Shown one piece after another: positions 57,990 through 64,000 of a stretch of 64,000 nt of DNA. The notes under the pieces were generated by a model, which saw only the letters and a program-made list of their open reading frames with translations, had not been told where the DNA came from and ran no database searches. The stretch's first letter is position 1. Each line of letters opens with the position of its first letter. This stretch comes from UBA11740 sp049273695 (lineage in GTDB: Bacteria; Acidobacteriota; Blastocatellia; Pyrinomonadales; Pyrinomonadaceae): positions 100,313 through 164,312 of the forward strand of contig JBASRE010000014.1 of assembly GCA_049273695.1 (NCBI GenBank), in the 5' to 3' direction. A program made the translations under genes and the position numbers.

Positions 57990-58613
57990 CTAGACGTTAG
58001 GACGGAGGAGGCTGCGGAAAATGCCCTGGATTTCGACCCGCGAGGCATGCACGCGGATCGGTTCCAACGCTGCGTTTGAAGGTCGAAGTTCGACTTCCTG
58101 ACCACGACGGAACAAACGCTTTAACGTGGCGCGGGTTTGATCGATGAGCGCAACCACGATCTCTCCGTCGCGCGCTTCGTTACGGCTTTCGATCAAAGCG
58201 ATGTCGCCGTCGCAGATGTGCTCATCGATCATTGAATCGCCTTTGACGCGCAAGGCATAGATTCTTTCGGGACGAACGCGACCAAGCAGGAAGCGCGGAA
58301 CGCAGATCATCTCAACGTCCTGAATCGCATCGATAGGTAGTCCCGCCGCGATACGGCCGACGAGAGGCACCTCGCAAGTTGCGTCTGCCGCCGCTTCCTC
58401 AAACCTCACCGCGAGCGTGAAGTGGCCTGGTTCGTGTTGGCGTTTGACGAGACCGCGCTTTTCGAGTGCGGCGATGTGCTTGGCGATTGTTGCTTTGGAA
58501 CTGACACCGAAGTGTCGCGCGATTTGTGCGTACGAAGGTTCGTGCCCATGCTTCGCCAAAAAGCGAGTGATGTAATCGAGAACTTCTTTTTGACGTTGCG
58601 TTCGAGGCAGCAT
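57990..58613 (-). CDS. lexA: LexA repressor
   Basis: LexA represses SOS genes and is cleaved on DNA damage. The 207-residue protein has an N-terminal winged-helix domain (TQRQKEVLDYITRFLAKHGH, SYAQIARHFGVSSKATIAKH), a cleavage site at Ala90-Gly91 (GRIAAGLP), and the catalytic dyad Ser127 (VKGDSMID) and Lys165 (TLKRL). So self-cleavage should work. No SOS box is visible in the 300 bases upstream, so its target sequence probably differs from the E. coli one. Confidence 0.95.
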   Translation of the reverse strand: MLPRTQRQKEVLDYITRFLAKHGHEPSYAQIARHFGVSSKATIAKHIAALEKRGLVKRQHEPGHFTLAVRFEEAAADATCEVPLVGRIAAGLPIDAIQDVEMICVPRFLLGRVRPERIYALRVKGDSMIDEHICDGDIALIESRNEARDGEIVVALIDQTRATLKRLFRRGQEVELRPSNAALEPIRVHASRVEIQGIFRSLLRPNV

Positions 58614-58915
58614 TGAAACCTAATTCGTGAGTCGAGCCGATTCTAGTCTCGCTATGTCTCAATCGTCAAGCATTTCAGCGCGCGGCGTGCTTCACATGAA
58701 TAAGGCGCTTCAATAAGGGTCTACCAGGCGGATCAACGTTGACTATCTGACGCTGATCGGATAAATGTTTGCCTCGCTTGAAGCTTGCTGTTCCGAAGTT
58801 GTAACCGAAGAGCCCGCCATAACGTTTTGCTGATCTGAATCGCATGCTCTTCGATGTAGCCGCCAGTTCTTTGTGGCTGCACTCTCTTTCACAATCTGAC
58901 GGAAAGGAATTCCCT
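58614..58915. other. Divergent intergenic region
   Basis: The 302 bases between lexA and the second VPS10-like gene contain no recognised operator or RNA. The upstream in-frame extension of the VPS10 gene (from 58844) overlaps this area but has no good start site. Confidence 0.4.
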
Positions 58916-61900
58916 ATGAAAGACACGTGTCGTTCGACTGGTGATCTCCGTGGTCTGCTACTCGCCATCGTTGGGTTCGCGTTGACCGCAGTCACGTTGG
59001 GCGCGTTGGCTGTAGGCGCACAGAATCCGGCGGCATCTCAGTCGCCGTCGGCAACGCAAACGCCGGCGCCTACGCGCGCGGCGACGGCAACGCCAACCCC
59101 TTCGCCAACGCCGACGCCGATCAACTGGTCGAACGATCCGCTCCTGCGCCGATATGTATTTCGTGCTATCGGACCCGCCAGCATGGGCGGCCGCATTGAC
59201 GACATCGCCTGCGTCGAAACGAATTCGTACGTTTGCTACATCGGATTCGCGACGGGCGGCGTCTGGAAGACGACGAATAACGGCACGACTTTTCAGCCCA
59301 TTTTCGACACTTATTCCTCATCATCCATTGGAGATATCGCCATCGCCCCGTCAAATCCGGACATCGTTTGGGTAGGAACGGGCGAACCGAACAACCGTCA
59401 GAGTTCGAGCTTTGGCGACGGTATCTATAAGTCAACGGACGCGGGGAAGACGTTTGCGAAGATGGGTCTTCAAGATTCGCAATCCATCGGTCGCATCGTG
59501 ATCGATCCGAAGGACGCGAACACAGTTTACGTGGCGGTGCTTGGTCATTTGTTCGGGCCGAACAAAGAGCGCGGCATTTATAAGACGACCGACGGCGGCC
59601 GGACCTGGAACAACGTAAAGTTCATCGACGAAGATACCGGCTTCACCGACCTCGTGATCGACATGTCTGATCCGAAGACGTTGTACGCGGCGTCCTATCA
59701 AAGGCGACGGACGTCCTGGGGATTTAATGGCGGCGGCCCCGGCTCGGGAATCTGGAAGACCACGGACGCAGGAAAGACCTGGGCGAAGCTGCAAGGCAGC
59801 GGATTGCCTGAAGGCCTTCTCGGTCGCATCGGTTTGGATCTGGGACGTTCAAACTCGAACGTGCTCTATGCGCAAATGGAAGTTGGTGCGAGCTCAGGTA
59901 CCGGTGGCGAGGAACAAACTCCGGGAGCCGCTACGCCGACTCCGACGCCCTCGCCCAGCGCGACCCCGGTTGGCTCACCCACTCCGAATCCCAAGCGATC
60001 GGGTGTGTGGCGCTCAGACGATAAGGGTAAGAGTTGGCGGATCGTGAGCAACGAAAACAACCGGCCGATGTACTACAGCCAGATTCGCGTCGATCCTTCC
60101 AACCCGGAAAATGTCTATGTCGGTGGCTTGAACTTCAGTAAGTCAACGGACGGCGGCAAGACCTTCGTTTCGATGCAGGCGAATGTCGGACACGTAGACA
60201 ACCACGCCATCTGGATCGATCCGAAGAATGGCAACCACATTCTCCTCGGCAACGACGGCGGGTTGAATGTCACTTACGACCAGGGGACTCACTGGGACTT
60301 CATCAACACGATCGCCGCGGCGCAGTTCTATGCGATTGGCGTAGACATGCGTAAGCCTTACTACGTCTATGGAGGTTTGCAGGACAACGGTTCGTGGGGC
60401 GGGCCCAGCCAGACGCGCAACCCGGCGGGCATCACGAACGCAGATTGGTATCGCGTTGCTGGAGGCGACGGGTTCTACGCGATGGCGGATCCGAGTGACT
60501 ACAACACTGTCTATGCTGAATCCCAAAACGGAAACATGAGCCGGATCGATCTGCGGACCGGTCGCAGCGTCAGCATCCGGCCTCGCGGGCGTCCGCGGGG
60601 CGGTGGCGGTGGGGCAAGGCCCGGCGCATCGCCATCACCCGGCGCCTCTCCGCAGGCCACACCGCAGGATCCGCAGACTGCTCTGGCTCAGTTTGCCGCG
60701 CAGATGGGGTTCGGCGGCGCCAATTTGCAGTCGAATGTCGTGCCGGCGCCCTCACCCGGCGAGCAGTTCCGCTTCTACTGGAACACGCCGATGGTTTTGT
60801 CTCCGCACAATCCACGGATTGTTTACGCGGGCGGCGATCGGTTCTTCCGTTCGCTCGATCGGGGGGACACATGGACGGCTTCAGCCGATCTGACGAAGCG
60901 AATCAACCGCAACAACTTTTCCATCATGGGTGTGAAAGGCAGCGAGCCGATGGCTTCAAAGAACGATGGCTATCAGGGCTACGGCTATGTGGTGTCGATC
61001 GCTGAATCGCCGGCCGTGCCGGGCATCATCTGGATCGGAACTGATGATGGCACCGTACAACTCAGTCGCGACAGTGGCGCGACGTGGACAAACCTTTCAA
61101 AGAAGGTTCCCGTACTCTCCGAAAAGTCAGGCGAGCTGTATCACATAAGCAAGATTGAGCCTTCGCGTTTCGATGCGGGCACGGCGTACCTCGCGGTTGA
61201 TGGACACCGTCTTGATGATCTCAAGCCCTACTTGTATGTGACGCGTGATTACGGTGAGACGTGGAGTTCGATCGTCAGCAATTTGCCGGCGAACGGCAAC
61301 GTGAATGTGGTTCGCGAAGATCCGAAGAACAAAGATCTTCTGTTTGTGGGAACTGAGTACGGTCTGTACGTATCGATCGATGGCGGCCGCGAATGGCGAC
61401 AATTCATGTCGGGACTGCCGACTGTGCGCGTTGACGATTTGCTGATTCATCCGCGCGACAACGATCTGATCGTCGGTACGCACGGCCGCGGGATCTACAT
61501 CCTCGACGACATCACGGCGCTGCAACAACTCTCGCGGAGTAAAGTGCTCGACACAGAATCATTTCTGTTCGACGTTCGGCCCGCGACGCAGTGGCTGAGC
61601 GACGTTCGTTTGAGTCGCTATAGCGGCGGGTCGAAGCTCTATCGCGCCGCCAACCCAGCGCCGGGGACTGCGATTAGCTATTACCTGAAGTCCGTGCCGG
61701 CGGGTGATGTGACGATCACAATCTCAGATTACACGGGCCGGGTGGTGCGGAACATCACTGGCACGAAGGAAGTCGGGCTCAATCGGGTGCAATGGAACAT
61801 GCGCGGCAATCCGCCGCCTCGTCCCGCTAACCTGCCGCAGTTTGGCGGCGGAGGAGGTGGGGGTGGATTCGGAGCGTTCTTCCAACAGGGGCCGTTGCTT

Positions 61901-61993
61901 GAGCCGGGGACTTACAATCTGAAGCTCTCGGTTGGCGGAAAGGATTTCACGACGAAAGTTGTTGTGGAAGCTGATCCCGGAATGCAGCCGTAG
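58916..61993 (+). CDS. Exported VPS10/sortilin-like beta-propeller protein, paralogue
   Basis: The 1025-residue protein from ATG 58916 has a signal-like segment (LLLAIVGFALTAVTLGALAV), a Thr/Pro linker (ATATPTPSPTPTPI), and the same propeller repeats as the 9462-12623 protein: TGGVWKTTNNGTTFQPIF, GIYKTTDGGRTWNNVKFI, VLHPRDNDLIVGTHGRGIYI-like. A second Thr/Pro linker interrupts it near residues 330-355. The family is described as glycosyl hydrolase-like but its role is unsettled. GGAAAGGA precedes the ATG; the frame open from 58844 is less likely. The two paralogues share the blade layout but differ in the linkers. Confidence 0.85.
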   Translation: MKDTCRSTGDLRGLLLAIVGFALTAVTLGALAVGAQNPAASQSPSATQTPAPTRAATATPTPSPTPTPINWSNDPLLRRYVFRAIGPASMGGRIDDIACVETNSYVCYIGFATGGVWKTTNNGTTFQPIFDTYSSSSIGDIAIAPSNPDIVWVGTGEPNNRQSSSFGDGIYKSTDAGKTFAKMGLQDSQSIGRIVIDPKDANTVYVAVLGHLFGPNKERGIYKTTDGGRTWNNVKFIDEDTGFTDLVIDMSDPKTLYAASYQRRRTSWGFNGGGPGSGIWKTTDAGKTWAKLQGSGLPEGLLGRIGLDLGRSNSNVLYAQMEVGASSGTGGEEQTPGAATPTPTPSPSATPVGSPTPNPKRSGVWRSDDKGKSWRIVSNENNRPMYYSQIRVDPSNPENVYVGGLNFSKSTDGGKTFVSMQANVGHVDNHAIWIDPKNGNHILLGNDGGLNVTYDQGTHWDFINTIAAAQFYAIGVDMRKPYYVYGGLQDNGSWGGPSQTRNPAGITNADWYRVAGGDGFYAMADPSDYNTVYAESQNGNMSRIDLRTGRSVSIRPRGRPRGGGGGARPGASPSPGASPQATPQDPQTALAQFAAQMGFGGANLQSNVVPAPSPGEQFRFYWNTPMVLSPHNPRIVYAGGDRFFRSLDRGDTWTASADLTKRINRNNFSIMGVKGSEPMASKNDGYQGYGYVVSIAESPAVPGIIWIGTDDGTVQLSRDSGATWTNLSKKVPVLSEKSGELYHISKIEPSRFDAGTAYLAVDGHRLDDLKPYLYVTRDYGETWSSIVSNLPANGNVNVVREDPKNKDLLFVGTEYGLYVSIDGGREWRQFMSGLPTVRVDDLLIHPRDNDLIVGTHGRGIYILDDITALQQLSRSKVLDTESFLFDVRPATQWLSDVRLSRYSGGSKLYRAANPAPGTAISYYLKSVPAGDVTITISDYTGRVVRNITGTKEVGLNRVQWNMRGNPPPRPANLPQFGGGGGGGGFGAFFQQGPLLEPGTYNLKLSVGGKDFTTKVVVEADPGMQP

Positions 61994-62013
61994 GGGAATG
62001 CGGCCGCACGCAG

Positions 62014-62107
62014 TTTGGAGTGCGTCGGCAGAGCGAAGCGGCGACGGCGCTTTGGATTCTAATCATCCAAAGCGGTGTCGCGCTGCGCTTGCCACCGCAC
62101 TCCAAAG
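62014..62107. repeat. Pair of inverted copies of a TTTGGAGTGCG element
   Basis: One copy begins TTTGGAGTGCGTCGGCAGAG (62014) and ends CGCTTTGGA (62055); a second, in the opposite orientation, ends at 62106 with GCACTCCAAAG. It fills the gap between the converging VPS10-like and methyltransferase genes, reaching the methyltransferase stop codon. The same element, with another interior, lies inside that gene at 62755-62840. Confidence 0.75.
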
Positions 62108-63361
62108 CTATTCGATCACGCGCGCGATCACGCATTTCAAATAATGCGTCTCCGGCACTCCCATAAGCACCGGATGATCGCTTGATTGACCGCGCACTTC
62201 GACAATCTGCAGGCGGCGGCGCGCATCCAGCGTCGCCGCTGCAATCACTTCCAGAAACATTTCCTCAGGCATGTGATAGGAACACGTGCAGGTCACCAGT
62301 ACGCCGCCGGGACTTAAGAGTTTCAACGCGCGGAGATTGATCTCCTTGTAACCGCGCGCGGCCGACTTAACGCTCGCGCGGTTTTTCGCGAATGCCGGCG
62401 GATCGAGGATGATCGTGTCGAACTTATCGCCGGCGGCCTCGAACTCTCGTAACGCATCGAAAACGTTGGCCGCGCGAAAATCAACGTTCGAAGTTTGATT
62501 AAGCTCTGCATTGCGACGCGCGCCGGCGATTGCGTCCTCGGAAATGTCGATGCCGAGAACACTGTCGCATTCCTTCGCGATGTGCAGCTCGAAACCGCCG
62601 TTGAAGGTGAAGCAGTCGAGGGCGCGACCGTGCGCCACGCGCTTTGCGGCGAGATAATTCTCACGCTGATCGAGAAAAGCTCCGGTTTTTTGCGAGCCGA
62701 GCGGCGAAACAAGAAAACGCAGGCCGTGTTGATTGATCTCTATTTCGTTTGGTAAATCCAAAGCGCCGTCGCCGCTACGACCACCCCAGCGCGGCTGCCG
62801 CGCTGGGGACCCCGGCCGCTCTGACGGCGCACTCCAAATTACGCCGCTTCGCAACGGTAGTCCTTCCAACTGCCGCACGCGCGCGTCATTGCGCTCAACG
62901 ATCGCGTGTGGCGTGAATTCTTCGACCAGCAGTTCAGCGATTGTCGCTTTTACCCGTTCGCTGCCTTGCGACAGAGTCTGAATGACGAAGAGATCGTCGT
63001 ACTTGTCGATAATCAGAGATGGCAACAAATCGCCTTCGGAGTAAACCAGCCGGTAGGCGTTTGTGTCCGCCGCGATCCGCGAGCGTCGCACTGCACACGC
63101 GCGCAAATGCAGACGCCACCATTCGCGATCGATTGTCTCTTCGTGCGTTGTCAAAAACCGAAGCGCAATCTCTGATGCATCGCTGTAGAAAGCCTGGCCC
63201 ACAAAGTTGTGTGCCTGATCGACCACACGCACGACGGCGGCGCCTTCGACACCTTCCGCATTCGCCACGTCGCTGCGATAGACCCACAAGTGACCGTTGC
63301 GGATGCGCTTCGCTCCGCGCGACGTGATGCTTACTTCGGCCATTTGCATCGAACTTATCAC
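62108..63361 (-). CDS. RlmI-type class I rRNA methyltransferase with in-frame repeat insertion
   Basis: The product matches the PUA-methyltransferase family that methylates cytosine in 23S rRNA. The N-terminal PUA part (RIRNGHLWVYRSDVANAEG) is followed by EINQHGLRFLVSPLGSQKTG, a SAM-binding motif DCFTFNGGFELHIAK, and ILDPPAFAKNRASVKSAARG. Residues about 174-202 (WSAPSERPGSPARQPRWGG and onward) are absent from typical members and are encoded by a palindromic repeat. RlmI is the nearest known relative, though the exact target base is unproven. It converges with the VPS10-like gene. Confidence 0.87.
   Translation of the reverse strand: MISSMQMAEVSITSRGAKRIRNGHLWVYRSDVANAEGVEGAAVVRVVDQAHNFVGQAFYSDASEIALRFLTTHEETIDREWWRLHLRACAVRRSRIAADTNAYRLVYSEGDLLPSLIIDKYDDLFVIQTLSQGSERVKATIAELLVEEFTPHAIVERNDARVRQLEGLPLRSGVIWSAPSERPGSPARQPRWGGRSGDGALDLPNEIEINQHGLRFLVSPLGSQKTGAFLDQRENYLAAKRVAHGRALDCFTFNGGFELHIAKECDSVLGIDISEDAIAGARRNAELNQTSNVDFRAANVFDALREFEAAGDKFDTIILDPPAFAKNRASVKSAARGYKEINLRALKLLSPGGVLVTCTCSYHMPEEMFLEVIAAATLDARRRLQIVEVRGQSSDHPVLMGVPETHYLKCVIARVIE
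62755..62840. repeat. Palindromic repeat inside the methyltransferase gene
   Basis: The outer ends AATCCAAAGCGCCGTC and GGCGCACTCCAAATT are the same as the ends of the intergenic copies at 62014-62107 (reverse orientation). The centre holds a perfect 25-base palindrome (62784-62808; CCCCAGCGCGGC and its complement). The reading frame stays open through the element, adding about 29 residues. Confidence 0.8.
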
Positions 63362-63446
63362 AACCGCATCTACTCGCAGAGCTTCGCGAGTCGATAATCG
63401 ACAGATTGGTCACTTAAAGATTGGTAGGTTGTGGCGGATCAGAAGT

Positions 63447-64000
63447 TTACGATTTCTTGGACCCTTCTTGACTCTCTTCCAGGATTCTGAGGAGGGTTGC
63501 GGTCAATTTCTTGGCGGCCTCGGATGTGCGTAAGAACGCATCGACACCGGCGCGCCACGCTTCCTTTTCCACATCGTCGTCGGAAAGCATAATGATTGGC
63601 AGGGTGCGACGATGGACCATGCTGCGGACGCGCAGAACCAGCTCAAGCCCGCTCACTCCGGGCAAATTGTGATTGACGATCAGCACATCATAGGGCGCCT
63701 TCGTCTTGAGAATGTCCCACGCTCTAAATCCATCGGAACACAATTGCACTCCAAAACCGCTGCTGACGAGGAGGCTTTCGAATTGGCGCCCAATCAGCTT
63801 GTGGCCCTCAACGTGAAGGATTGAAATCTGATTTGGAACCGGCGTCGCCGGAGCTTTCTTTTCGCTTTGCTTCGGTTGCGAAAACAAGTGCCGTCGCCGC
63901 TTTCGCACGGCGGTGCGGTGTCCGATCAGATCTTTATGCCGGTTGTTGAGCAGCGACACCAGACTCTGGTGATGTTTGAAGCCCAGCAATTGCGAGGCTT
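63447..64000 (-). CDS. Fis-like DNA-binding region plus degenerate receiver (5' end outside window)
   Basis: The frame is open to the window edge, so only the C-terminal part is seen. It begins with LLGFKHHQSLVSLLNNRH and then a basic stretch KRRRHLF, the helix-turn-helix typical of factor-for-inversion-like regulators. After a linker a receiver domain follows (ISILHVEGHKLIGRQFESLL, DVLIVNHNLPGVSGLELVL, LPIIMLSDDDVEKEAWRAGV). The phospho-accepting Asp is replaced by Asn (IVNHN), and the acidic pair by Glu-Gly, so phosphorylation is unlikely. Lys/Thr of the switch differ also. Confidence 0.75.
   Translation of the reverse strand, partial: ASQLLGFKHHQSLVSLLNNRHKDLIGHRTAVRKRRRHLFSQPKQSEKKAPATPVPNQISILHVEGHKLIGRQFESLLVSSGFGVQLCSDGFRAWDILKTKAPYDVLIVNHNLPGVSGLELVLRVRSMVHRRTLPIIMLSDDDVEKEAWRAGVDAFLRTSEAAKKLTATLLRILEESQEGSKKS

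Noticed and set aside
58614..58700. LexA operator upstream of lexA
   Set aside because: No palindrome of the GAAC..GTTC or CTGT..ACAG type was found.

Overview
The window comes from a GC-rich, Gram-negative-type bacterial chromosome. Lipid A genes (lpxA end, lpxI), many Sec-exported and lipoprotein products, ECF sigma factors paired with a WD40-type Ser/Thr kinase or a TPR-CHAT protein, two giant sortilin/VPS10-like propeller proteins, DUF5117-type and M14 metalloproteases and multihaem cytochromes together suggest an Acidobacteriota chromosome, most likely Blastocatellia. That placement rests on gene content and style, not on a marker-gene search.

Layout. 1-1.4 kb: lipid A genes joined by a GGGTGTA-repeat spacer. 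1.5-9.2 kb: exported dihaem/VWD protein, 1-Cys peroxiredoxin, DUF4139 protein, quinone-oxidoreductase-like MDR, tetrahaem cytochrome, FAD oxidoreductase. 9.5-12.6 kb: first VPS10-like protein. 12.65-13.3 kb: HigBA-like module with a frameshifted toxin. 13.3-15.8 kb: TPM protein, LemA and a degenerate nucleotidyltransferase. 15.8-17.5 kb: two orphan genes. 17.8-21.5 kb: ECF sigma factor plus a kinase/propeller protein. 22.4 kb: tRNA-Gln. 23-28 kb: pirin, MobB-like protein, free Met-sulfoxide reductase and a formate-dehydrogenase-like molybdoenzyme. 28.4-35.7 kb: M14 peptidase, membrane protein, lipoprotein, zinc metalloprotease. 35.8-38.2 kb: toxin-antitoxin genes and a decayed defence-type gene. 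38.2-46 kb: M20 amidohydrolase, tyrS, glyS, asparaginase, 3D-domain protein. 46.3-48.7 kb: PcrA/UvrD helicase. 49.1-56 kb: ECF sigma, TPR-CHAT protease, a protein of unknown family and a subtilisin-like protease. 56.1-58.6 kb: DNA repair group (mug, LigD-type ligase, lexA). 58.9-64 kb: second VPS10-like protein, RlmI-type methyltransferase and the end of a regulator with a degenerate receiver domain.

Two themes stand out. (1) The 49.1-56 kb block reads as a self-contained signalling and proteolysis system. A sigma factor is followed by a membrane-anchored TPR protein ending in a CHAT (caspase-like) protease with an intact His/Cys dyad, then an unrecognised protein, then a subtilisin-like protease with an intact Asp/His/Ser triad. 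A protease cascade is an inference from this layout. (2) Palindromic repeats are common between genes, and some lie inside genes in frame: a 45-bp two-hairpin element forms codons 34-48 of the MobB-like gene, an ~86-bp element forms about 29 codons of the RlmI-like gene, and a heptamer-type repeat forms the N-terminus of LpxI. This resembles the in-frame palindromic elements known from Rickettsia.

Several genes show decay: a HigB-like toxin with a one-base frameshift, a defence-type gene with a stop and a frameshift, and signalling domains missing their usual catalytic or phospho-accepting residues.
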